Assembly: GCA_015064745.1 (NCBI GenBank)
Contig: SVRR01000017.1
Span: forward strand, 1 to 39,771
Reading direction: 5' to 3'
DNA: 39,771 nucleotides
Source: Oscillospiraceae bacterium
Lineage (GTDB): Bacteria > Bacillota > Clostridia > Oscillospirales > CAG-272
Position 1 is the first letter of the stretch. Each line of letters starts with the position of its first letter. The position numbers and the translations under genes are program-made. Under the pieces are notes generated by a model. The model had not been told where the DNA came from and did not search any database. It saw only the letters and a list, made by a program, of their open reading frames with translations. Positions 22,532 through 30,158 of the stretch are shown here, piece after piece.

Positions 22532-23995
22532 TTATTCTTCGACTTTTTCGGTGGCTTCGGGGGAAGACTCGCTTTTTATCTCCTTGATAAGATAAAAGGC
22601 GTATACGGCAAGCGCGACACCGAGAACGAGAAGCAGGATCCAAAGCCAAGAGAAGGCGGAGGAATACACCGTCTCTCCCTCGCTGTAAAACTGATTGGCT
22701 TCCTCCTCCGTGACAACGTGGCTCGTCGTAACGGTCATCAAAACGGCGGATATGGGGCGTAAAAGCGCGTAGATCACGCTGAAAACGGAAAGCCGCTTTA
22801 TCCGTGAAAGAAGCGTAGCGTGTACCTCGTTGCGTATGACAAGATCCTGTGGACGAAGTCCTCTTCCCGTATGCGTAAGAACAAACTGCCTTAAAAGTGC
22901 CATAAGCAATAAAACACAGAGAAAGAAAAACGCGCTTTCAAGGAGCCTTAGTCCCACGACGGGGATATATCGCCCAAGCGCCGCGTCGCGGAAAGCAATG
23001 TCAGTAAGCTTAAAGCGTGCAAAGAAGCTTGCGGAAAGCACGTTTTCCGCTACCGAAAGAGCAAGATAAATAAGAGAAATAAGCTTGCCTTTCTTTGATG
23101 CTGCTTCGTTTTCCGCAAGAGCAAAAGCGAAGAAGAAGGCGAGCGCCGCAAAGGCGTTCGGCAAAAGATCTCGGTTGCCGATAAGCGGGTCTACGGCAAA
23201 AACAAAGCCTGCCGAAAGGAAGAAAAAGAAGGTGCGTCGCCGCCTTTTCTCATCCGAAGCGCAAAGCTCATCCGCTAAGAGAGATGCCTTTTGTGCAAGC
23301 AGATCTTGCATTTGCTCATCCCTGCGGAGCGCGCCGAAATAAGATTTGAGCGCGAAGATCCAAATAAGACCAACAACGAGAGAGACGATCAAGCCAACCG
23401 CTGTAAAAAACGGATAGAAGACCTTGGGGTTGACCGCGCCGATCTCCAAGGAGCCGTTGTATTCAAAGGACGAAAGAAAAACGAGCTCAGGAAGGAAGGA
23501 GCAGGCGCCTTTCACGATAAGAAAGGCGATAGAAAGAAGAGAAAGCTTATCCACGCTCTTGCCGTCTTGCGTGCGCAATGTGCATAAAACGCCCTCGCGC
23601 TCACCTAAGTATGTGAAGCCTTCAAAGAGAGCACGGAAGGCGGGGAGCGCAAAGATCCATTCCAAAACGGCAAAGCTGAGCGCAAATACGGTGATAAGAC
23701 CGCGCTCTGCTGCGTTTGTGCCCGTGATGTACATCATAACGAGGATAGCAGGCACCTTTGCAATGTTGATCCAAAAGAGACGCTGAAAATTACAATATGC
23801 TGTGTCGAAGTGCTGGAATACCTCGCTTGCTCGTCGAACGGCAAGCAGTAAAAGCCCGTATCCGACGGCATCGGGTAAAAGGTCAAAAAGGTTTAAATTT
23901 GGGTTGCAAAGGAAAACGCAACCGACAAAAAGCATACGCAAGGATAAAATGCGATTCCCTTGCTTTTTGGGAGCGAGGGTGTCTTTGTTCTTCAA
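22532..23995 (-). CDS. Multi-pass membrane protein of unknown function
   Basis: 487 residues with about ten hydrophobic segments and no recognised family. A motif near the N-terminus (GCVFLCNPNLNLFDLLPDA, residues 25-43) recurs in looser form at 263-281 (GFVFAVDP..., RDLLPNA), which suggests an internal duplication of a membrane module. The last helix (about 451-473) is followed by a charged, Glu-rich tail. The start codon is TTG and overlaps the upstream stop as TTGA. GGGGAGGAAG stands upstream, so translation is coupled to the previous gene, which in turn follows secA by one base. No terminator was found downstream. Confidence 0.7.
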   Translation of the reverse strand: MKNKDTLAPKKQGNRILSLRMLFVGCVFLCNPNLNLFDLLPDAVGYGLLLLAVRRASEVFQHFDTAYCNFQRLFWINIAKVPAILVMMYITGTNAAERGLITVFALSFAVLEWIFALPAFRALFEGFTYLGEREGVLCTLRTQDGKSVDKLSLLSIAFLIVKGACSFLPELVFLSSFEYNGSLEIGAVNPKVFYPFFTAVGLIVSLVVGLIWIFALKSYFGALRRDEQMQDLLAQKASLLADELCASDEKRRRRTFFFFLSAGFVFAVDPLIGNRDLLPNAFAALAFFFAFALAENEAASKKGKLISLIYLALSVAENVLSASFFARFKLTDIAFRDAALGRYIPVVGLRLLESAFFFLCVLLLMALLRQFVLTHTGRGLRPQDLVIRNEVHATLLSRIKRLSVFSVIYALLRPISAVLMTVTTSHVVTEEEANQFYSEGETVYSSAFSWLWILLLVLGVALAVYAFYLIKEIKSESSPEATEKVEE

Positions 23996-24615
23996 TTTTC
24001 GCTTCCTCCCCTACCGTTTTTAGTGCCTTTCCCTTTGAAAGAGAAACGAGAGGGCTTTTCATCCATGTTCTCATCGCCCTCAAAGCAGATGAGCATATAG
24101 CATTCATAAACTGTTTTGCTGTTTAAAAGCGCGTAGATCACGCCGAAGAGAAGGTATCCAAGCAGATAATACTTCAAAAAGACGGTTTGCGTTTCAAACA
24201 CACCCACTTCAAGCAAAAGCCCCATAAAAAAGACGATGGGTGTCAAGAAGCGAGAGCGAAGCGCGTGCGCGCGGAGCTTTGGAATGTCGGTTTCCCTTGC
24301 GACCTCGTCAACGCCAATAAAGAAGAGCCAAAAGAAAAGGAATTTGCAAACGAAGCTAATAGCGGCGACGGAGGGGGATAGCCATTCGGGAAACGCAATA
24401 AGACCAAAAAGGTCGAAAATGGCAAGGAAAAAGCCGATAAAGCACACACACAAGAGGGGAAGTCCCGCTTTAAAGGCAAGTGCAAAGCCGCGTGCGTATG
24501 GGGCAAGCGTTGAAAGACCGAGAAGCATCAGTGCTACGGCAAAAACGTCGGTATAATTGTGATAAGTGACGTTTACGGTTAAAAGGCATCCTAAAAAAAC
24601 GTATCCGAATCCCAT
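23992..24615 (-). CDS. Membrane protein of unknown function, coupled to secA
   Basis: 207 residues with about six hydrophobic segments and a polar C-terminal tail rich in Lys, Gly and Ser. The N-terminal segment (GYVFLGCLLTVN, then a conserved-looking Asp and ALMLLGL) resembles the repeated motif in the next gene, so the two may be distant relatives. The ATG lies 1 base after the secA stop and only a weak Shine-Dalgarno (GAAGTGAT) is present, which fits re-initiation after SecA translation. It shares no visible similarity with SecD, SecF, SecG or YidC. Confidence 0.7.
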   Translation of the reverse strand: MGFGYVFLGCLLTVNVTYHNYTDVFAVALMLLGLSTLAPYARGFALAFKAGLPLLCVCFIGFFLAIFDLFGLIAFPEWLSPSVAAISFVCKFLFFWLFFIGVDEVARETDIPKLRAHALRSRFLTPIVFFMGLLLEVGVFETQTVFLKYYLLGYLLFGVIYALLNSKTVYECYMLICFEGDENMDEKPSRFSFKGKGTKNGRGGSEN

Positions 24616-24616
24616 A

Positions 24617-27364
24617 TCACTTCACAATGTTGGGGTTTGCCCCGCAACAAGCCTTATATTTCTTTCCGCTGCCACAAGGACAGGGATCGTTTCTGCCAAC
24701 CTTTTTCTCTGCCTTGACGGGGGCGCGCTTTTGCGGAGCGTTTTCTGACCCGCCGCTTTCCCCCGTTGCCTTAGCTACCTCAACGCGCTTTGTGGCATCG
24801 GCACGCGGTATGACGGTAAGAATCGACTTCACCGTGTTTTCACGGATGGTATCTACCATGCCGTCAAACAGCTCAGCACCCTGAATACGATATTCCGTAA
24901 TGGGGTTTCTCTGGGCATAGCCGTTGAGCCCCACCGAATCCTTGATGTCGTCCATCACGTCAAGATGCTCCATCCATGCCGAGTCGACATTGCGCAAAAG
25001 AACGACTCGCTCTACCTCTCGGAAGGTTTCACTGCCGAACAGTGCTTCCTTCTCGGCGTAAATGGTCTGCATTTGAGACAAAAGAAGCTCTTCCGTCTCC
25101 TTTGCGTTCAGCACGTCAAGCGCTTCACACGAAAAACGCTCGTCGTCATCGGCAAACAGCCAGCCCGCGTAGTACGCGCGCAGTCCTTCGGCATTTTTAC
25201 TGCCGCCTTCTTCAGGCGCATAAAAGGAAAGCACGGTGGAATGCACCGAGTCGCGGAGCATTTTTTGTATCGTCTCACGCAGATCGTCGCCATCAAGCAC
25301 GAGTCGGCGTTGCTCGTAGATGATCTTTCTTTGCTGATTCATCACGTCGTCGTATTCAAGGACGCTCTTGCGGCGCGCGAAGTTGTTGCCCTCAATGCGC
25401 TTTTGCGCCATTTCGATGGTTCCCGAAAGAATCCCCGCGGAAATGGGGGTATCCTCGGGAAGCCCCATGCGCTTGATCGCGCCGAGCATACGCTCGTTGC
25501 CGAAAAGACGCATCAGGTCGTCGTCCAGGGAAAGGAAGAAGCAGGAATCGCCGGGGTCACCTTGACGTCCGCTTCGACCGCGGAGCTGGTTGTCGATACG
25601 GCGCGACTCGTGACGCTCGGTGCCGAGAATATAAAGACCGCCCGCCGCACGGACGCGCTCCGCTTCGGGCGCAATTTCTTCCTTGAATTTTTCGTAAAGC
25701 GCACGGAAGCGTGCACGCGCGGAAAGGATCTCCTCGTCGTTGGTGTCGGCTGTACCGACCGCCGCGGCGATCAGCTCCTCGGAGATTCCCTCGCGGCGCA
25801 TCTCCGATTTTGCCATGTATTCCGCGTTACCGCCGAGCATAATGTCCGTACCGCGTCCCGCCATGTTGGTGGAAATGGTAACGGCACCCTCTTTACCCGC
25901 TTGCGCGATGATCTCCGCCTCGCGCTCGTGATACTTGGCGTTTAAGACAGTGTGGGGGATCTTCGCCGCCTTCAAAAGTGTAGAAAGCTCCTCGGACTTG
26001 TCGATAGAAACCGTACCTACAAGCACAGGCTGTCCCTTTTTATGACATTCTATGATCTGGGCGATGATCGCCTTGTATTTTCCGCGCAGAGAAGTATATA
26101 CACGGTCGTTCTCGTCGATGCGGATCATCGGACGGTTGGTGGGCACCTCCACCACGTCGAGCGCGTAAATTTCACGGAACTCATCCTCCTCGGTGAGTGC
26201 CGTACCCGTCATACCCGATATCTTCTCGTACATACGGAAATAATTTTGGAAGGTAATGGTCGCAAGGGTGCGGCTTTCCTTTTGCACGCCGATCTTTTCC
26301 TTCGCCTCAATGGCTTGATGCAATCCGTTGTTGAAGCGGCGTCCGGGCATCAGTCTGCCCGTAAAGGCGTCGACGATGATCGCCTTTCCGTCCTTGACCA
26401 CGTAATCCACGTCGCGCTTCATTACACCGTGCGCGCGGATGGCTTGGTTGATGTGGTGATAAAGGGTGTTGTTTTCGGGATCGGCAAGGTTTTCTACGTG
26501 GAAGAAGGCTTCCGCCTTTGCAATGCCGGATGCGGTAATAATGGAGGTGTTGGCTACCTCGTCCACGATATAGTCTGCGTCTACGTCGTCAAGATTTTCT
26601 TTGTTGTCCGTCTCCTTGACCACCAGCTTTTTTAAGGTGCGTGCAAAGCGGTCGGCAAGGGTGTAAAGCTCCGAGGAATTCGCGCCCGAGCCAGAAATGA
26701 TCAGCGGCGTTCTTGCTTCGTCCACGAGAATGGAGTCCACCTCGTCCACAATGGCAAAATGATGTCCTCTTTGTACCATGCGCTCACGGTAGATCACCAT
26801 GTTATCGCGCAGATAGTCAAAGCCGAACTCGTTGTTCGTGCCGTAGGTAATGTCGGCGTTATAGGCGGCGTGCTTCTCGTCGGACGTTTGCCCGTGTACC
26901 ACGAGTCCCGTCGTAAGCCCCAAGAAGCCGTATACCTTTCCCATCTCCTCGCTGTCGCGGCGTGCCAGATAGTCGTTGACGGTAACGATATGAACACCCT
27001 TTCCAGAGAGGGCGTTCAGATAAGCGGGGAGGGTTGCGACCAGCGTCTTACCCTCACCCGTCTTCATTTCGGCGATGCGTCCTTGATGTAAAAGGATACC
27101 GCCAAGCAGCTGCACGTAGAAGGGGCGCTTTCCGAGTACGCGCTCGTCCGCCTCTCTTACCGTGGCAAACGCCTCGACGAGAATATCATCCTCCGTCCAG
27201 CCCTCGGCAAGTCGTGCGCGGAGAAGATCCGTCTGCGCGCGAAGCTCGTCGTCGGTCATATTATGATATTTTTCGGCAAGAGCCTCAATAGCATCCGCCA
27301 AAGGACGGATGCGCTTGATCTGACGCTCACTGTACGTGCCGAAAAGCTTTTGGAACAATCCCAT
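24617..27364 (-). CDS. secA: Preprotein translocase ATPase SecA
   Basis: The 915-residue motor of the Sec pathway, acting at the inner face of the membrane on SecYEG. Walker A MKTGEGKT at 100-107, the DEVD box at 207-210, GFDYLRDNM, TNMAGRGTDI and RGRSGRQGDPG are all present. The C-terminus keeps the zinc-binding SEC-C motif (DPCPCGSGKKYKACC), which in other bacteria binds phospholipid or SecB. Length and motifs are complete. The promoter region is AT-rich and less clear than others here. Two membrane-protein genes follow without a gap. Confidence 0.98.
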   Translation of the reverse strand: MGLFQKLFGTYSERQIKRIRPLADAIEALAEKYHNMTDDELRAQTDLLRARLAEGWTEDDILVEAFATVREADERVLGKRPFYVQLLGGILLHQGRIAEMKTGEGKTLVATLPAYLNALSGKGVHIVTVNDYLARRDSEEMGKVYGFLGLTTGLVVHGQTSDEKHAAYNADITYGTNNEFGFDYLRDNMVIYRERMVQRGHHFAIVDEVDSILVDEARTPLIISGSGANSSELYTLADRFARTLKKLVVKETDNKENLDDVDADYIVDEVANTSIITASGIAKAEAFFHVENLADPENNTLYHHINQAIRAHGVMKRDVDYVVKDGKAIIVDAFTGRLMPGRRFNNGLHQAIEAKEKIGVQKESRTLATITFQNYFRMYEKISGMTGTALTEEDEFREIYALDVVEVPTNRPMIRIDENDRVYTSLRGKYKAIIAQIIECHKKGQPVLVGTVSIDKSEELSTLLKAAKIPHTVLNAKYHEREAEIIAQAGKEGAVTISTNMAGRGTDIMLGGNAEYMAKSEMRREGISEELIAAAVGTADTNDEEILSARARFRALYEKFKEEIAPEAERVRAAGGLYILGTERHESRRIDNQLRGRSGRQGDPGDSCFFLSLDDDLMRLFGNERMLGAIKRMGLPEDTPISAGILSGTIEMAQKRIEGNNFARRKSVLEYDDVMNQQRKIIYEQRRLVLDGDDLRETIQKMLRDSVHSTVLSFYAPEEGGSKNAEGLRAYYAGWLFADDDERFSCEALDVLNAKETEELLLSQMQTIYAEKEALFGSETFREVERVVLLRNVDSAWMEHLDVMDDIKDSVGLNGYAQRNPITEYRIQGAELFDGMVDTIRENTVKSILTVIPRADATKRVEVAKATGESGGSENAPQKRAPVKAEKKVGRNDPCPCGSGKKYKACCGANPNIVK

Positions 27365-27416
27365 TTCGTTTCCTCATCAGGTTTAAAGATTTTCAATAAC
27401 ATAAGTATAACATATT

Positions 27417-27446
27417 TTTATATAAAATACCATAGTAAATTGTAAA
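27417..27446 (-). promoter_or_regulatory. Possible secA promoter
   Basis: Minus strand: TTTACA (27446-27441), 18-bp spacer, TATAAA (27422-27417). The area is very AT-rich, so other -10 choices exist. Confidence 0.4.
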
Positions 27447-27481
27447 AAAAATACTTTTTCAGGAAAAAAGGGAAAATAGAC

Positions 27482-27509
27482 TTGACAAAAGAGCGCTTTC
27501 CTGTAAAAT
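27482..27509 (+). promoter_or_regulatory. trmL promoter
   Basis: TTGACA (27482-27487), 16-bp spacer, TAAAAT (27504-27509). Confidence 0.75.
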
Positions 27510-27539
27510 AGAAATATCAAAAACAAGGAAAAGGCAATT

Positions 27540-28058
27540 ATGAAACAGATCAATATAGTATTACATCAGCCCGAAATTCCGCAAAATACGGGCAATATCG
27601 CGCGCACCTGCGCCGCGACGGGAGCCGCCCTTCACCTCATCAAGCCTCTCGGCTTCGAGATCGACGATAAAAAACTCAAAAGGGCGGGGCTGGACTATTG
27701 GCATTTGCTTGATATTACCTATTATGAAAACGAAGAGGAGTTTTTTGAGAAAAACGCGGGGGAAGCCATTTATTATTTCACCACTAAGGCACCGAGAAAG
27801 CATACCGACGTAAAGTATCCCGACCGTGTATTCTTGATGTTCGGCAAGGAAACGGCAGGACTTCCCGAAGCGTTGCTTGCGAAGCACCCCGATACGGCAG
27901 TCCGTATTCCCATGCTTCCGAATCTCCGCAGTCTCAATCTTTCCAATTCCGCCGCTGTTGCCGTCTATGAGGTCTTGCGGCAAAGGGAGTTTGCGGGGCT
28001 CAGCGAAGAAGGGACACCGCGTACCTTTGCGTGGGGAGACGTCAGCGATGAGAAATGA
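27540..28058 (+). CDS. trmL: tRNA (cytidine(34)-2'-O)-methyltransferase TrmL
   Basis: A 172-residue SPOUT methyltransferase that 2'-O-methylates the wobble base of leucine tRNAs using SAM. INIVLHQPEIPQNTGNIART at the N-terminus, LMFGKETAGLP and the knot-forming RIPMLPNLRSLNLSNSAA are diagnostic. About 15 C-terminal residues extend beyond the usual end. AAGGAAAAGG lies before the ATG. Its known substrate class matches the tRNA-Leu gene about 940 bases downstream, although that closeness may be chance. It overlaps the next gene by 11 nt. Confidence 0.93.
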   Translation: MKQINIVLHQPEIPQNTGNIARTCAATGAALHLIKPLGFEIDDKKLKRAGLDYWHLLDITYYENEEEFFEKNAGEAIYYFTTKAPRKHTDVKYPDRVFLMFGKETAGLPEALLAKHPDTAVRIPMLPNLRSLNLSNSAAVAVYEVLRQREFAGLSEEGTPRTFAWGDVSDEK

Positions 28059-28932
28059 CGTTATCGTTCTTTTGCTCGGCGCTACCGAGGGGGCGTACGC
28101 CCTCGCGGTTACCTTTTCGGGAGACTATGGTATCCCGGTGTGCGTGATGGACAGAGAGATCCCCGCCGCCTTTTCCGCTTCGGCGTTCGTCGGGCAGACA
28201 CGCCGCGTTTCCGGGATCGAATACAGCGCGCTTTTTTTGCGCGCGCTTTCCGACTTTTACGAAGCACACGCAGGGAAGAGCATTCTCCTGCTTCCCATGA
28301 CGGAGGAATATACCATGCGTGTCCTTGAGGAGGAAGAAACGCTCGTACGTATGTTTATTCTGCCGCAGAAAAAATGCCCGAATTTTGAAGACCCCGACTT
28401 TATTCCCGACGCCATGCTCCTTCTTTACGTCGGTCGCACGGGGGAAGCACGCACCGTGTATGGGGAGGTCGCGGCACGCACCCAAGATGGCGAGCCGCTT
28501 GCTCTCATTACGAAAACCGTACCCGAAGGGCTTGCGTCCCGCCTCTCGTGTGATACCCCTCATTTTGCTCTTTACGCCGTGGGACCGAAGGGAGAGTGCG
28601 TTGCCGTGGGGGAGGGGTACGCCCCACTTCTTGCCTTTCCATCAGCCTCTGACCTCTCCCTCGCCGAGTGGTTGCTTGCCGATTACGTCACTTGCGAAAG
28701 CATCGGGGAAGACGGCGATCTGCCGTCGGGGCTTTTTACGCTTTTCCCCTACGCCAAGATAAAAAAACGCTTTTTATCTACCCATTGGGCGCAAGCGAAA
28801 GCGCTCCGAAAAAAGCACCTTTCCGTCACCCTTTATCCCGCGTACGGAGAAACGCGCGTGCCTTTGCGCCGTCTTCGTTTGCATAGATTTTATCGAGAAA
28901 ATTGGGAAAAAAAGATAAAACCAAAAAAATAA
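28048..28932 (+). CDS. Shortened ATP-grasp carboxylate-amine ligase-like protein
   Basis: 294 residues. The N-terminal about 110 residues (VIVLLLGATEGAYALAVTF, a Ser-rich turn, then SILLLPMTEEYTMRVLEE) look like the Rossmann-like pre-ATP-grasp domain of carboxylate-amine ligases such as D-aspartate ligase. The C-terminal about 60 residues (SGLFTLFPYAKIKKRF, then a basic Arg/Tyr-rich end) also resemble the tails of such proteins. Relatives have about 400 residues, and the glycine-rich ATP loop and metal-binding Asn/Glu of the central domain are not seen here. It may therefore be inactive or regulatory. GGGGAGAC at 28033-28040 sets the start inside trmL. The family link is from memory of family patterns and is uncertain. 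Confidence 0.45.
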   Translation: MRNDVIVLLLGATEGAYALAVTFSGDYGIPVCVMDREIPAAFSASAFVGQTRRVSGIEYSALFLRALSDFYEAHAGKSILLLPMTEEYTMRVLEEEETLVRMFILPQKKCPNFEDPDFIPDAMLLLYVGRTGEARTVYGEVAARTQDGEPLALITKTVPEGLASRLSCDTPHFALYAVGPKGECVAVGEGYAPLLAFPSASDLSLAEWLLADYVTCESIGEDGDLPSGLFTLFPYAKIKKRFLSTHWAQAKALRKKHLSVTLYPAYGETRVPLRRLRLHRFYRENWEKKIKPKK

Positions 28933-28952
28933 AAAAAATTTTCCAAAACCCC

Positions 28953-28981
28953 TTGACAAATCGCCTCGTCTCGTGTATAAT
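28953..28981 (+). promoter_or_regulatory. Consensus promoter of tRNA-Leu
   Basis: TTGACA (28953-28958), 17-bp spacer, TATAAT (28976-28981): a full sigma-70 consensus, ending 13 bases before the tRNA. Confidence 0.95.
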
Positions 28982-28994
28982 ACCTTATGTTCGT

Positions 28995-29078
28995 GCGAGA
29001 GTGGCGGAACTGGCAGACGCGCACGTTTGAGGGGCGTGTGGTTACACCGTACGGGTTCAAGTCCCGTCTCTCGCACCA
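28995..29078 (+). tRNA. tRNA-Leu (anticodon GAG)
   Basis: 84 nt with encoded CCA. Acceptor GCGAGAG/CTCTCGC, D arm GCG..CGC with GG in the loop, anticodon stem CACGT/GCGTG (one G-U pair) around loop TTGAGGG, so anticodon GAG. There is a long class II variable arm (TGGTTACACCGT), and the T arm is ACGGG TTCAAGT CCCGT. It reads CTC and CTT leucine codons. Confidence 0.97.
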
Positions 29079-29108
29079 AAAAGGCAAGTCGAAAGGCTTG
29101 CCTTTTTT
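29063..29108 (+). repeat. Direct repeat copy 1: tRNA-Leu 3' end plus terminator
   Basis: 46 bases beginning CCCGTCTCTCGCACCA recur at 29280-29325 with one mismatch (G29096 versus A29313), 217 bases apart. This copy is the genuine tRNA end. Confidence 0.9.
29079..29108 (+). terminator. Terminator of tRNA-Leu
   Basis: AAAAGGCAAG, 8-nt loop TCGAAAGG, CTTGCCTTTTTT (29097-29108). It starts on the base after CCA. Confidence 0.9.
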
Positions 29109-29112
29109 CGTT

Positions 29113-29295
29113 GTGCGAGAGACACTCCTTGAACCCAAATTGCCTTTGGCAATTTTCGGGTTCGCCGACGGCTCGAAAATATAGTCGAAATGCGCGCGAA
29201 GCACAGCCTCGCTTCATTTCTCCTTATTTTCTTCGGGCGCGGCAGAGAAAACAGTTATCAACTGTTTTCTCCTTGCTTACCCGTCTCTCGCACCA
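29113..29295 (+). ncRNA. tRNA-ended structured element, candidate RNA or MITE-like repeat
   Basis: The ends pair perfectly over 11 bp: GTGCGAGAGAC (29113-29123) with GTCTCTCGCAC (29283-29293), and this includes the 7-bp tRNA-Leu acceptor stem and the following CCA. Inside lie three hairpins: 29131-29163 (GAACCC and AAATTGCC arms), 29187-29220 (GAAAT and GAAGC arms), and 29245-29271 (12-bp perfect stem GAGAAAACAGTT/AACTGTTTTCTC, loop ATC). No D, anticodon or T loop sequence remains. A terminator identical in type to that of the tRNA follows. It could be a rearranged tRNA copy, a MITE-like element with tRNA-derived ends, or a structured RNA. Transcription is unproven. Confidence 0.45.
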
Positions 29296-29325
29296 AAAAG
29301 GCAAGTCGAAAGACTTGCCTTTTTT
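29280..29325 (+). repeat. Direct repeat copy 2: tRNA-Leu 3' end plus terminator
   Basis: Second copy of the 46-base unit with CTCTCGC, CCA and the terminator hairpin (29296-29325), but without a tRNA body in front. Confidence 0.9.
29296..29325 (+). terminator. Duplicated terminator after the tRNA-ended element
   Basis: AAGGCAAG, loop TCGAAAGA, CTTGCCTTTTTT. Confidence 0.85.
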
Positions 29326-29412
29326 CATGGTGCGAATAAAACGAGCTTTCGGCTATGAAGCGCCGCTTTTAGCAAGAAATAAGGGAAAAAAAGGAAATTC
29401 TTTGTATTTTTC

Positions 29413-29441
29413 TTGCTTTTTTCACATTGTTACAGTATAAT
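29413..29441 (+). promoter_or_regulatory. Promoter of the unknown gene and nhaC-like gene
   Basis: TTGCTT (29413-29418), 17-bp spacer, TATAAT (29436-29441). Confidence 0.8.
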
Positions 29442-29495
29442 AGAGGTGTTGCGTATTCACCCTTGCCCACACATAAAAAATGCAAAGGAGTCATG

Positions 29496-30140
29496 ATGCG
29501 TTATCGTGAGTTTGTTTCCGCGTTGCTCCATACGCCCGAGGTGCGGGCGCTCGGCAACACCTTCCTTTACGGGACGAGCTACGACCTCTTTAACGAATAC
29601 CTTTCGGAATCGTCGACCGCCGCGATTTACGGGCGTCGTATCGGACTTGATTTCGCGGGGCAGAGCGAGGTGCAGCTTTATATCCTTTTGGATTTTCTTA
29701 CCTTTATCCCCTTTGGAAACGTGGGTAGGGAATACTTAAAAGCCAAAGGCGTTTGCATAGAAGAATCTGCCTACCTATATGCTTCGCTTCTTTTAGAGGC
29801 CGCGGGCGTCACGCCGACCGAGACGGAAATGGCGTCGCTTCGCCGCTTTTTCACCGTTCGAAGTGACGCGACAGTATCTCTCGATGCTGTCGGGGTTGCC
29901 TCTGCCGCAAGGCAGATCGGTGACCGTCTTTTTAACGGTATTCTGCTTGGCGAATGCGCCGGCTCTCTGGGTAAAGCCAAAAAGCTCGCCTTCTATTTAA
30001 AACGGTTAGCAGAGGAGTACCCCGCAAGCGGAGAAGAGAGCCCCATTTTGCAGCCCGTCCTTTCTTCACTGCCGGAATTGTCCGCGTTAAGCGAGGGGCA
30101 GATCGCGCATTTGGAAGCGTCAGCTGACACTATTAAGTAA
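29496..30140 (+). CDS. Hypothetical protein, mostly helical
   Basis: 214 residues, soluble, no signal peptide, no recognised family. The N-terminal half has YREFVSALLHTPEVRALGNT and several amphipathic helices. A central part (about 105-150) contains TVRSDATVSLDAVGVASAA, and the C-terminus is Glu/Ser-rich and helical. AAAGGAG (29484-29490) precedes two adjacent ATGs. 29496 gives the better spacing (5 nt) and 29493 is possible. It is followed after 18 bases by the antiporter gene, so the two probably form one transcript. Confidence 0.55.
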   Translation: MRYREFVSALLHTPEVRALGNTFLYGTSYDLFNEYLSESSTAAIYGRRIGLDFAGQSEVQLYILLDFLTFIPFGNVGREYLKAKGVCIEESAYLYASLLLEAAGVTPTETEMASLRRFFTVRSDATVSLDAVGVASAARQIGDRLFNGILLGECAGSLGKAKKLAFYLKRLAEEYPASGEESPILQPVLSSLPELSALSEGQIAHLEASADTIK

Positions 30141-30158
30141 ATTTATAAAGGAGACGTC

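Larger units (their letters stand above)
29079..29495. other. Intergenic stretch without a protein gene
   Basis: 417 bases holding two near-identical terminators, the tRNA-ended element between them, an AT-rich segment without visible features (about 29337-29412), and the promoter at 29413-29441. Confidence 0.7.

Noticed and set aside
22532-24615. SecDF or YidC homologues behind secA
   Set aside because: Neither protein shows the conserved blocks or the periplasmic domains of those families.
24965-25945. Plus-strand open frame opposite secA
   Set aside because: Antisense shadow of a certain gene.
29113-29295. A second functional tRNA-Leu gene
   Set aside because: Only the acceptor ends and CCA remain; D, anticodon and T arm sequences are absent.
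29063-29325. Integrated prophage or genomic island at tRNA-Leu
   Set aside because: Only 171 bases lie between the repeats and nothing like an integrase is found; at most a remnant or tiny element.
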